Source: Streptomyces beihaiensis
GTDB taxonomy: Bacteria > Actinomycetota > Actinomycetes > Streptomycetales > Streptomycetaceae
NCBI RefSeq assembly: GCF_026274175.1
Contig: NZ_JAPHNL010000233.1
Span: 1-56,453, forward strand
DNA: 56,453 nucleotides
Direction: 5' to 3'
Of this stretch, positions 44,883 through 51,818 are shown piece by piece. Below the pieces are notes generated by a model, which had not been told where the DNA came from, did no database searches, and saw nothing but the letters and a program-made list of their open reading frames with translations. Each line of letters begins with the position of its first letter. Positions within the stretch are counted from its first letter, which is position 1. The translations under genes were made by a program, and so were the position numbers.

Positions 44883-45956
44883 TCAGGCGACGGGGACGGT
44901 GGTGACGTCCGTGTGGTGTTCCCCGCCCAGCACGATCTTGAGCGCGCCGGTCTCGGCGGCCTGCGAGAAGACGTCGTACGCCTCCTGCACGGCGGTGAGC
45001 GGGAAGGTGTGGGTGACCAGTTGCCCGGTGGGCAGCCGGCCGGCCGCGGCCATCCGCAGCAGGGTCGGGGTGGAGAAGGTGTCCACCAGGCCGGTCGTGA
45101 TCGTCACGTCCTTCGCCCACAGGTCTTCGAGGTGCAGCATCACGGGCCTGCCGTGCACGCCGATGTTGGCCAGGCGGCCGCCGGGGCGGATCATGCGGGT
45201 GCACAGCTCGAAGCTGTCCGGCCGGCCCACCGCCTCGATCACCACGTCCGCGCCGAGCCCGCCGGTCAGATCGGCGACCAGCTGGGCGGAGACCTCCGGC
45301 GCGTCGCAGACGGCGTCGGCGCCGAGCTTCCGGGCCGCCTCCACGCGGGCCGGTGCCGGGTCGACGGCGATGATCCGCTCGGGCGAGAACAGCCCCGCCG
45401 TGGCGACGGCCGCGAGACCGATGGGACCGGCGCCGACTACGGCCACGGTGTCACCGGGGCGCACCCGCCCGTTCAGGACGCCCACCTCGTAGGCGGTCGG
45501 GAAGATGTCGGCGAGCAGCACCGCGTCCTCGCTGCGCACGGTGCTCGACAGCGGGTGGAGCGACAGATCGGCGAACGGCACGCGGACGTACTCGGCCTGC
45601 GTGCCGTCGCACCGGTGCCCCAGGTTCCAGCCCCCGCCGCCCGCGCACAGGCCGTAGCGGCCCTCGCGGCAGAACCGGCACCGGCCGCACGAGGTGATGC
45701 ACGAGACGAGCACCCGGTCACCGGGGCGTACGCCGCGCACGTCCGAGCCGGTCTCGACGACCTCGCCGACCGCCTCGTGACCGAGCACCGTGCCCGGCCG
45801 CACCTCGGGGACATCGCCCTTGAGGATGTGCAGATCCGTCCCGCAGACGGTGACGACGCCGACCTTCACGATCGCGTCCGTGGGTTCCTTGAGGTCAGGG
45901 TCCGGCACGTCCTGCCATGACGCCTGTCCGGGACCGTGGAAGACGAAGCCCTTCAT
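44883..45956 (-). CDS. Zinc-dependent alcohol dehydrogenase (MDR family)
   Basis: A 357-residue medium-chain dehydrogenase. The catalytic zinc site is CGTDLHILKG and GHEAVGEVVE; the structural zinc Cys cluster is CGRCRFCREGRYGLC; the NAD(P)-binding motif is [15 protein letters not shown]. It resembles tetradecameric-type or formaldehyde/ threonine-dehydrogenase-like members used to re-oxidise NADH or detoxify aldehydes. MKGFVFHGPG at 45956 has GAGGAG upstream. It lies 37 bp after the universal-stress gene and 21 bp before the XRE-flavin gene, so a three-gene operon under the paired boxes at 46937 is likely. Confidence 0.92.
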   Translation of the reverse strand: MKGFVFHGPGQASWQDVPDPDLKEPTDAIVKVGVVTVCGTDLHILKGDVPEVRPGTVLGHEAVGEVVETGSDVRGVRPGDRVLVSCITSCGRCRFCREGRYGLCAGGGGWNLGHRCDGTQAEYVRVPFADLSLHPLSSTVRSEDAVLLADIFPTAYEVGVLNGRVRPGDTVAVVGAGPIGLAAVATAGLFSPERIIAVDPAPARVEAARKLGADAVCDAPEVSAQLVADLTGGLGADVVIEAVGRPDSFELCTRMIRPGGRLANIGVHGRPVMLHLEDLWAKDVTITTGLVDTFSTPTLLRMAAAGRLPTGQLVTHTFPLTAVQEAYDVFSQAAETGALKIVLGGEHHTDVTTVPVA

Positions 45957-45993
45957 GACGCTCCTCACTCACTCCCTATGGTCGCTCTCCCGG

Positions 45994-46857
45994 TCACTCG
46001 TGCGCGACCACCGCGACCGGTGCCTGTACGTGGTGGATGACGGCGTGCGCGACATGGCCGACGCGGGAGGCGTGGGCGCCGGGCCGGATGTGCCGACCGA
46101 CGACGGCCAGGCGGGCGCCGCGGCAGTCGTCGACGAGGATCTGTGCCGCGCTGCCGCACCGGCTGGCCTCGACCACCTCGACATCGGGAAACTCCAGGCG
46201 CCAGGGGCGCAGCGCCTTGGTCAGGGCCGCGGTCTCCTTGACGGCGGCGAGCCCGTGCCGGTGCGCGTCGCTGCGGAACGGGTCGAGGTCGGACGGTGAC
46301 CGCCCCCACGCGTGCACGACCCGCAGCGCCGAGCCGCCGCGCGCGGCGGCCTCGAAGGCGAAGTCGAGGAGCGTGTCGTTCTGCGAGTCCAGGTCGAGGC
46401 CGAGCACGACGGGACCGGACACGTCGTCGGCGCCGCCCGGTGCCCGAACCAGTACCACGGGCCGCACGGCGTGTCCGATGACGGTGAGGCTCACCGACCC
46501 GGCCACGAACCCTTCGACGGTGCCGAAGCCGCGTGAACCGAGCACCATCAGCTGGGCCTCGTCCGCGGCCCGGATCAGCGCCTTGGCCGGGTCGCCGGAG
46601 AGTTCGTCGGTGTGCACCTCCAGGCCGGGATGGTGCGCGCGCACCGCGTCGACGGCGTCCTCGGGCAGCTCCTCGGTCCAGCGCTGCCGCGTCTCGCCCG
46701 CGAGGAACGGTGCCTGCGCCAGATGCGAGGGCATCGGCTCCCACACGTGTACGAGCCTGAGCGGCAGGCCGCGCGACTGCGCCTCGCGTGCCGCCCACTC
46801 GGCGGCGGTACGGCTCTCCGGCGATCCGTCGAGCCCGGCCGTGACGGTCGAGGTCAT
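45994..46857 (-). CDS. Tandem universal stress protein
   Basis: A 287-residue cytosolic protein with two UspA folds: ~5-140 (VTAGLDGSPESRTAAEWAAREA, then LMVLGSRGFGTVEGFVAGSVSLTVIGHAVRPVVLVR in part, with the G-2x-G-9x-G-S/T ATP motif) and ~150-285 (GPVVLGLDLDSQNDTLLDFAFEAA, ending VGHVAHAVIHHVQAPVAVV). The double-domain type resembles Rv2623, a DosR-induced, ATP-binding growth regulator. GGAGGT precedes the ATG. First gene of the usp-adh-XRE unit, with two DevR-like boxes 80-115 bp upstream. Confidence 0.93.
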   Translation of the reverse strand: MTSTVTAGLDGSPESRTAAEWAAREAQSRGLPLRLVHVWEPMPSHLAQAPFLAGETRQRWTEELPEDAVDAVRAHHPGLEVHTDELSGDPAKALIRAADEAQLMVLGSRGFGTVEGFVAGSVSLTVIGHAVRPVVLVRAPGGADDVSGPVVLGLDLDSQNDTLLDFAFEAAARGGSALRVVHAWGRSPSDLDPFRSDAHRHGLAAVKETAALTKALRPWRLEFPDVEVVEASRCGSAAQILVDDCRGARLAVVGRHIRPGAHASRVGHVAHAVIHHVQAPVAVVAHE

Positions 46858-46936
46858 GATCTCCACCTCCCGAGTGGACGGATCCGCCGTGGACGGATCC
46901 GCTTCCAGCCTGGTGACACGGCGCCCGGCGGGGACA

Positions 46937-46971
46937 TGGGCCGCACGTCCCGGCTCGGGCCCGACCGGCCC
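46937..46971. promoter_or_regulatory. Paired DevR/OsdR-like boxes before universal stress protein gene
   Basis: On the minus strand GGGACGTGCGGCCCA (46937-46951) and GGGCCGGTCGGGCCC (46957-46971), centres exactly 20 bp apart and 80-115 bp from the start at 46857. The first matches the mycobacterial DevR box (GGGACTTTNGGCCCT) at twelve of fifteen positions if N counts as matched. Confidence 0.65.
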
Positions 46972-47793
46972 TCAGCCGCTGGTGAACAGGTTCTTCACCG
47001 CGACGACGTCCGCGATCTCCTCGACGGAGGCCACCAGCCGGGTACCCGTCGCGGGCGATACCCGCCCGGCCAGTTCGACGACGCCGTCGTGCACGTTCAC
47101 CTCGACGGCCTCGCGCTCGGCGGGCGGGCAGATCGCCGAGATCCGGGTGTCGACCTCGTCCCTGATGAGCGAGTCGTCCCTGATCAGCGTCTGCAGCAGC
47201 GCGTCACGCCGGACCACACCGACCAGACGGCCTTCGTGGTCGGTGACCGGGACGCGCTTGAGCCGGGACAGCGCGGCCAGCCAGGCCGCCTCGGCGACCG
47301 TCGCGCCCGGCGACACCGTGATCGCGGGGCTGGTCATCAGGTCGGCGGCCGTCTCGCCGTGAGACTTGCTGCCCAGGCGCCGCTCCCACGACCTGCCGAC
47401 ACGTCCTGGCCGGTGGCCGGAGGCTTCGTGCGCCACCTTCGCCAGCAGGTCGGACTCCGAGACGACCCCGAGCACGTGGTCGGTCGCGTCGACCACGGGA
47501 AGCGCGCCGGCTCGCTCGCGTGCCAGGTGCCGGGCGATCTCCCGGTACGTCATGTCCTCGCGGAGGCTTGCGGCCGGCACGTCCATGACGTCCCGTACCC
47601 GCGCAGGCTCGGTGGACGAGCCCGTCACCTCGGGCGGAGCCGGGTGACGGCCCCCGTCCGCGGACGTGTGTGCGTGCGGCTCGCCGAGCGCAGTGTGCCG
47701 GGCGGCCGCGGCGGTGACGGCGCCCAGGTAGCGGACCAGCGCCTCCTGCCGTACGCCCTCGCCTCCGGGGCCCCGGCTCTCGTACGTGTTCAC
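46972..47793 (-). CDS. CBS-CBS-BON domain protein
   Basis: A 273-residue protein, third of the block. After ~55 residues with low similarity, CBS motif 1 (~60-115: VRDVMDVPAASLREDMTYREIARHLARERAGALPVVD in part) and CBS motif 2 (~150-205: AADLMTSPAITVSPGATVAEAAWLAALSRLKRVPVTD in part) are followed by a BON-like end (~225-270: VNVHDGVVELAGRVSPATGTRLVASVEEIADVVAV in part). It lacks close identity to the other two, so they are old paralogues. GTG 47793 has GGAGGT upstream. DevR-like boxes are 65-101 bp upstream. Confidence 0.88.
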   Translation of the reverse strand: MNTYESRGPGGEGVRQEALVRYLGAVTAAAARHTALGEPHAHTSADGGRHPAPPEVTGSSTEPARVRDVMDVPAASLREDMTYREIARHLARERAGALPVVDATDHVLGVVSESDLLAKVAHEASGHRPGRVGRSWERRLGSKSHGETAADLMTSPAITVSPGATVAEAAWLAALSRLKRVPVTDHEGRLVGVVRRDALLQTLIRDDSLIRDEVDTRISAICPPAEREAVEVNVHDGVVELAGRVSPATGTRLVASVEEIADVVAVKNLFTSG

Positions 47794-47857
47794 GGCAACC
47801 TCCCGGTTCCGTCGGGACATCTGCTGTACCAGTCTTTCGCCCTGCCCCACGGGGCCT

Positions 47858-47894
47858 AGTGCCGAACGGCCCTGGCGGATCGGCGTGACGGCCC
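47858..47894. promoter_or_regulatory. Paired DevR/OsdR-like boxes before third CBS gene (second box weak)
   Basis: On the minus strand GGGCCGTTCGGCACT (47858-47872) and a poorer GGGCCGTCACGCCGA (47880-47894), centres 22 bp apart, 65-101 bp from the start at 47793. The second keeps only the GGGCCGT half well. Confidence 0.5.
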
Positions 47895-47962
47895 CATGGG
47901 CCGGGTGCGCGGCGCGGCGGCGGGCCCCCGGAAGGGACCCGCCGCCGCGACCGCTCCGGTCG

Positions 47963-48367
47963 TCACTCGCCGTGCTTGATCTCGACATGCTTGGCTTCCG
48001 TCTTCCCGGCACCGAGGCCGACGCTGACCGTCAGCATGCCGTCGGTGTACTGCGCCGTCACGTCGTTCTCGTCGGCGCCCGGCGGCAGTGACACACTGCG
48101 GCTCATCGAGCCGTACCGGATCTCGCTGTGGTTCTTCTCCACGTTGCGTTCGGTCCGCTCCGCCTGGACCGTGAGGATCCCGTCGTTCAGCATGACGTCG
48201 ATGTCCTCGGGCGCCATGCCCGGGAGCTCGGCGCGCACGACGTAGCGTCCGTCCTCCGTGTAGTCCTCCACGCGGATCGTGGGCAGCGTGAACTTGGTGG
48301 GCAGGGTCTCGAACCACTCCGGCATGTCCGGGAACGGGATCCACTGCTTGCGGGCAAGCGTGTTCAT
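47963..48367 (-). CDS. Hsp20/alpha-crystallin small heat-shock protein
   Basis: A 134-residue chaperone. The alpha-crystallin domain spans ~30-130: DGRYVVRAELPGMAPEDIDVMLNDGILTVQAER in part, SEIRYGSMSRSVSLPPGADENDVTAQYTDGMLTVSVGL in part, with the conserved G-x-L motif in DGMLTV. It resembles HspX (Acr, Rv2031c), the best-known DosR-induced dormancy protein. The short C-terminus KTEAKHVEIKHGE has a V-E-I motif in the position of the usual IxI. GAGGAGG precedes the ATG. Paired DevR-like boxes lie between it and the divergent DUF1918 gene. Confidence 0.94.
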   Translation of the reverse strand: MNTLARKQWIPFPDMPEWFETLPTKFTLPTIRVEDYTEDGRYVVRAELPGMAPEDIDVMLNDGILTVQAERTERNVEKNHSEIRYGSMSRSVSLPPGADENDVTAQYTDGMLTVSVGLGAGKTEAKHVEIKHGE

Positions 48368-48428
48368 GGCCGCACCTCCTCGGTGTTGCGCTCTCCTCCA
48401 TTGCAGCACTCGCGCCGCTCCGGCACGG

Positions 48429-48463
48429 CGGCCGAACAGTCCCGACGAGGGGCCAATGGCCCC
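48429..48463. promoter_or_regulatory. Paired DevR/OsdR-like boxes between hsp20 and DUF1918 genes
   Basis: On the minus strand GGGACTGTTCGGCCG (48429-48443) and the palindrome GGGGCCAATGGCCCC (48449-48463), centres 20 bp apart. The palindrome is 81 bp from the hsp20 start and 80 bp from the DUF1918 start, so one site could serve both directions. Confidence 0.65.
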
Positions 48464-48543
48464 TGGTACGCGGCGCGGTCCGTGACTTGCATGGAAGTGA
48501 CGTCCGCACCGCCGCGCGTCGGTGCGGCAAGGAGGCGATGACC

Positions 48544-48789
48544 ATGGTCACGTCGTACGCCCGCGTGGGCGACGAGATCGTCGTACGGGGCACCAGGGCG
48601 GGAGTCGTCACCCGCGACGGCGAGGTGGTCGGCCTCCACCACGCCGACGGGAGCCCGCCCTACGACGTCCGGTGGGCCGACGACGGCCGGGTCACGCTGT
48701 ACTTTCCCGGTCCCGACGCGGAGATCCGCCATCTGACCCGCTGGCCGGAGCGGAAACGGGAACCCGAGGCCGCAGGAGGTGTGACATGA
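48544..48789 (+). CDS. DUF1918-domain protein
   Basis: An 81-residue soluble protein. MVTSYARVGDEIVVRGTRAGVVTRDGEVVGLHHADGSPPYDVRWADDGRVTLYFPGPDAEIRHL (in part) is a complete DUF1918 domain, an SH3-like small barrel. Rv0569, a DosR-regulon member, belongs to this family. The ATG at 48544 has AGGAGG eight bases upstream; an ATG at 48538 would be too close to it. The stop overlaps the next gene by 4 bp. Divergent from hsp20 with a shared pair of boxes. Function unknown. Confidence 0.88.
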   Translation: MVTSYARVGDEIVVRGTRAGVVTRDGEVVGLHHADGSPPYDVRWADDGRVTLYFPGPDAEIRHLTRWPERKREPEAAGGVT

Positions 48790-48980
48790 CGACGACCGCA
48801 CCGCAGGAGACGCGTGGCCCGGCGGGCGGCGCGGGTGGAGGCGGCCGGCTGCCGTCGCGCCGGACCGACCGCCGCGCGGCGCGCGCCAGGGCGCTTTTGG
48901 CACCGGGCGACCGGCTGCGGCTGCCGGACGGCTCCTGGCGGAACGTGGTGACCATCCGCGTACCCGAACTCTTCGGGTGA
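48786..48980 (+). CDS. Small basic hypothetical protein
   Basis: A 64-residue Arg/Gly-rich protein starting at an ATG that overlaps the DUF1918 stop (ATGA), with AGGAGGT just upstream. The N-terminal half is low-complexity; the C-terminal half (ARALLAPGDRLRLPDGSWRNVVTIRVPELFG in part) looks like a short beta-type fold. The overlap and good ribosome site support a real gene co-translated with the DUF1918 protein. No family recognised. Confidence 0.6.
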   Translation: MTTTAPQETRGPAGGAGGGGRLPSRRTDRRAARARALLAPGDRLRLPDGSWRNVVTIRVPELFG

Positions 48981-49042
48981 CCGGGGCGATGGGCGGCGGG
49001 GAGCCGTGACGGTCGGCGAGACGACACGATCCGCCGGAGGCG

Positions 49043-49198
49043 TCAGGTGCCGTCGGCGAGCAGTGTGGTGGTGAAGGCGCGCAGCCGGGCGAGGGTTGGT
49101 TCGTTCGGGACGCCTCGGCGGACCAGGGCGCCCTTGATCTCCCGGCGGACGGCGGCTTCGAGGCCGACCGGGTGAGTGCCGAATGCGGGATCACACAT
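49043..49198 (-). pseudogene. Fragment of an anti-sigma-factor-like gene
   Basis: The frame ends VGLEAAVRREIKGALVRRGV, then PNEPTLARLRAFTTTLLADG, clearly similar to the C-terminal half of the neighbouring plus-strand protein (GLEARTYREIKNALARCTEP, then ATIDRLRGFTENLLKDG). The N-terminal half with the zinc-binding His/Cys residues is absent and replaced by unrelated sequence; no good ribosome site is seen. This is best read as a truncated, inverted paralogue left by a local duplication. Confidence 0.6.
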
Positions 49199-49290
49199 GG
49201 CGGGTCTGCTACCCGGGAGGAGGAGCGGGAGCCGCGCGTCCGGGGAAATGCCGGTGGCCGGGAAGGCGTTCCACGACGCGGTGGTGAGCC

Positions 49291-49587
49291 ATGGACATGC
49301 GGCCGAAGCGGAGACGGCGGGGTGAGCGCGGGCTGAACTGCCTTCGGGTGGCCCGCGTCCTGCGGGCATACCTCGACGGGGAGACGGACGACGCCACCGC
49401 GCGCCGCGTGGCGGCCCACCTGGAGGACTGCCGGCGCCGTGGCCTGGAGGCCAGGACCTACCGGGAGATCAAGAACGCCCTGGCCCGCTGCACCGAGCCG
49501 GAGCCGGCGACGATCGACCGGCTCCGCGGATTCACCGAGAACCTGCTGAAGGACGGTCACGACGGGACGTGGCCGCCCGCGCGCTGA
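49291..49587 (+). CDS. Zinc-finger anti-sigma-like protein (ZAS type, one Cys missing)
   Basis: A 98-residue soluble protein. LNCLRVARVLRAYLDGETDDATARRVAAHLEDCRRRGLEA (in part) is the zf-HC2/anti-sigma zinc-binding region of actinobacterial RsrA-like proteins, but the usual HxxxCxxC is HLEDCRRR, so the last Cys is Arg. A helical C-terminus follows. A protein lacking one ligand may bind zinc weakly or be redox-insensitive. There is no ECF sigma gene next to it; the nearest sigma gene is of the SigB type at 51.8-52.6 kb. A truncated relative lies on the opposite strand just upstream. Confidence 0.75.
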   Translation: MDMRPKRRRRGERGLNCLRVARVLRAYLDGETDDATARRVAAHLEDCRRRGLEARTYREIKNALARCTEPEPATIDRLRGFTENLLKDGHDGTWPPAR

Positions 49588-49840
49588 CCTGGCACGGCCG
49601 GCCGTCGCGGTCAGCGGCGGGCCGCCGAGGTCCGCACCGGGCATCGAGCAACTGCGCACCTCCGAAACGGACTTCTGCATTCTCGGCGCCGAGTCGTACG
49701 GTCGCCTGAACGCCTGTCCGCTACGCACGGGCCGTCGACAGGTGGACGCGGTCGCGGTCCGGTCCGCGCCCGACCGCTACCGTGCCGGGGGCAGCCCGTC
49801 CTGACGCCCTCAGCCCCGCCGTACACGAAGGAGAGCCCCG

Positions 49841-51031
49841 ATGCTGATCACCGCAGCGCGCGTCCTGGCCGGAGCCGCACGCCACGTGGTGCCGGACGGC
49901 GCCGTGCTCGTACGCGACGGGCTCATCGCCGGGGTCGGCCCACGTGAGGACGTGCTGCGCCACGCCGCGGCGGACGAGCCCCGGCTGGACTTCCCGCGCG
50001 GCACCGTCCTGCCCGGCCTGATCGACGCGCACGTCCACCTCTGCTTCGACGCGGGTACCGACCCGGTGGCGACGTTCCAGGGGCAGGACGACGAGACGCT
50101 GCTCGACGCCATGACGGCACGTGCCGGGCAGCTGGTCGCCGCGGGCGTCACCACCGTCCGGGACCTGGGCGACCGGGGCGGCCTGGCGCTGCGCCTGGCG
50201 GGGGAGGTCGCCGCGGGCCGGGCGGTCGGCCCGCGGATCGTCTCGGCGGCGCGGCCGCTCACCCCGCCCCGCGGTCACTGCTGGTTCCTCGGCGGCGAGG
50301 TGTCGGGCCTGGCGGAGATCCGCGACCTGGTGCGGGAGAACGCCGCGGCGGGCGCCCACGTGATCAAGGTCATGGCGACCGGCGGCGGGCTCACCGAGGG
50401 GGGCGCTCGGACGTGGGAGTCGCAGTTCTGCGACGAGGAGCTGGCGGCGGTCGTCGACGAGGCGCACCGCGCGGGGCTTCCGGTGGCCGCACACGCGCAC
50501 GGCAGCGACGGGATCGCCGCCGCGGTCGACGCCGGAGTCGACACCATCGAACACTGCACATGGCTGACGGCCGACGGCGTCGATGTGCGGGCCGACGTCG
50601 TGGACCGGATCGTCGAGAAGGGCATCCACGTCTGCCCGACCGTCAGCCCGAACTGGCGGATGCTGCCGAAGCTGCTGGGGACCGAGCGCGTGGAGCCCCT
50701 GTTCGCGGCGGTACGGCAGATGGCGACGGCGGGCGCGCGGCTGATCGCCGGGACGGACGCCGGGGTGCAACGCGCGCGCTTCGGCGGGCTGCCCGCCGCC
50801 CTCACCTTCTACGAGCACCTGGGCGTGCCGACGGACCGCGTACTGGCCATGGCCACGGCCGACGCCGCCGCGGCGCTCGGCCTCGACGACGTGACCGGCC
50901 GGCTGGCCGTCGGCTACAGCGCCGACCTGCTGGTGGTCGACGGCGACCCGCTCGCCGACCTGGCCGCACTGACGTCGGTCGAGGCGGTCGTCGCGGCGGG
51001 CAGGCCCGTCGAGGTGAGCGCACAGGCGTAG
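49841..51031 (+). CDS. Metal-dependent amidohydrolase
   Basis: A 396-residue TIM-barrel hydrolase. GLIDAHVHLCFDAG supplies the first metal-binding HxH, VIKVMATGG the bridging Lys, HAHGSDGIAAAVDAGVDTIEHC the two further His positions, and LIAGTDAGV the catalytic Asp. It belongs to the imidazolonepropionase/prolidase-like subgroup, which cleaves cyclic amides or dipeptides. The gene is alone, convergent with the gvpF-like gene 20 bp away. An AAGGAGAG site precedes the ATG. The substrate is unknown. Confidence 0.9.
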   Translation: MLITAARVLAGAARHVVPDGAVLVRDGLIAGVGPREDVLRHAAADEPRLDFPRGTVLPGLIDAHVHLCFDAGTDPVATFQGQDDETLLDAMTARAGQLVAAGVTTVRDLGDRGGLALRLAGEVAAGRAVGPRIVSAARPLTPPRGHCWFLGGEVSGLAEIRDLVRENAAAGAHVIKVMATGGGLTEGGARTWESQFCDEELAAVVDEAHRAGLPVAAHAHGSDGIAAAVDAGVDTIEHCTWLTADGVDVRADVVDRIVEKGIHVCPTVSPNWRMLPKLLGTERVEPLFAAVRQMATAGARLIAGTDAGVQRARFGGLPAALTFYEHLGVPTDRVLAMATADAAAALGLDDVTGRLAVGYSADLLVVDGDPLADLAALTSVEAVVAAGRPVEVSAQA

Positions 51032-51050
51032 CGGCCGCGGCGCCCGGAGT

Positions 51051-51800
51051 TCACTCGTGGCGCCCCGACCCGCCGGGGTGCGTTCGGCCGGTGAAACTGT
51101 ACGGCGGCAGCGGCCCGTCGGTACGCAGTTCGAGCTGGGGACGGCTGCGGGCGAGCGAGTCCAGGAGGCCGAGGAACCGCTCGACGCGGGCGCGGTCGAC
51201 CAGGAACGAGATGTCGGCCGGCCAGCCCTTGGACTCGGGCCACCGGCTGACCTCGTCGGCCGCGGGCGCCAGCGTGTCGTGGACGGTGACGGTGTCACGC
51301 CGTTCCCGCTCACGTACCGCTCGGGCGAGCAGCTCGCCGAGTTCCAGGCGCTGTCGGTAGGTGCCGCCACCGGCCTTGTCCACGCGCTGGGTCCTGGCGC
51401 GCAGTTCGGCGTCCTCGCTCAGCACCTGGTGGAGGATCGCCTCCTCGTGATGACCGGCCTTGACGTTGTACTCGACCTTTCCGTCCAGGCGCGCCAGTTG
51501 GCCGAGGTAGTACGCGGCGCGGTCCTCGAGCGCGGTCAGGACCGCCTCCTCGTCGGGCCAGAGACTGCCGAAGGGCAGCGGGAGGACGGTGCCTCGCCGG
51601 CTCAGTTCCTCGACCACCCGATGGTGGGCCGACAAGGAGCGGCGGCGCGGGGCGAGGGCGGCCGGAGCGTCGCTGACCGCGGCGGCGAGCTCACCGGCGG
51701 TGAGCAGGCGCACCGGGGCGTGCCGCTCGCCCGGCCGGCCGCCGTCCGGCGGGAGTCCGCAGTGATCGGCGCGGACGATGCCGTAGAGGTGGAGAGTCAC
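51051..51800 (-). CDS. GvpL/GvpF-family gas vesicle protein (orphan)
   Basis: A 249-residue protein with the GvpL/GvpF layout: LHLYGIVRADH start, LSAHHRVVEELSRRGTVLPLPFGSLWPDEEAVLTAL (in part), GKVEYNVKAGHHEEAILHQVL and LGELLARAVRERERRDT, ending YSFTGRTHPGG. GvpF/L proteins assist gas-vesicle nucleation. No GvpA shell gene is in the window, so this copy is orphan here. It lies 18 bp after a SigB-family sigma factor gene on the same strand, probably one operon, which points to a stress-related or reassigned role. Confidence 0.88.
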   Translation of the reverse strand: MTLHLYGIVRADHCGLPPDGGRPGERHAPVRLLTAGELAAAVSDAPAALAPRRRSLSAHHRVVEELSRRGTVLPLPFGSLWPDEEAVLTALEDRAAYYLGQLARLDGKVEYNVKAGHHEEAILHQVLSEDAELRARTQRVDKAGGGTYRQRLELGELLARAVRERERRDTVTVHDTLAPAADEVSRWPESKGWPADISFLVDRARVERFLGLLDSLARSRPQLELRTDGPLPPYSFTGRTHPGGSGRHE

Positions 51801-51818
51801 GTGGACACCTCCCTTGTG

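Noticed and set aside
46931-46945. GGGACATGGGCCGCA as a further DevR-like box
   Set aside because: The spacing between the half-sites is two bases shorter than in the other boxes; the overlapping site 46937-46951 fits better.
47889-47903. CGGCCCCATGGGCCG-like palindrome as a DevR box
   Set aside because: Its symmetry centre and half-site spacing differ from the other boxes, although it lies in the right promoter.
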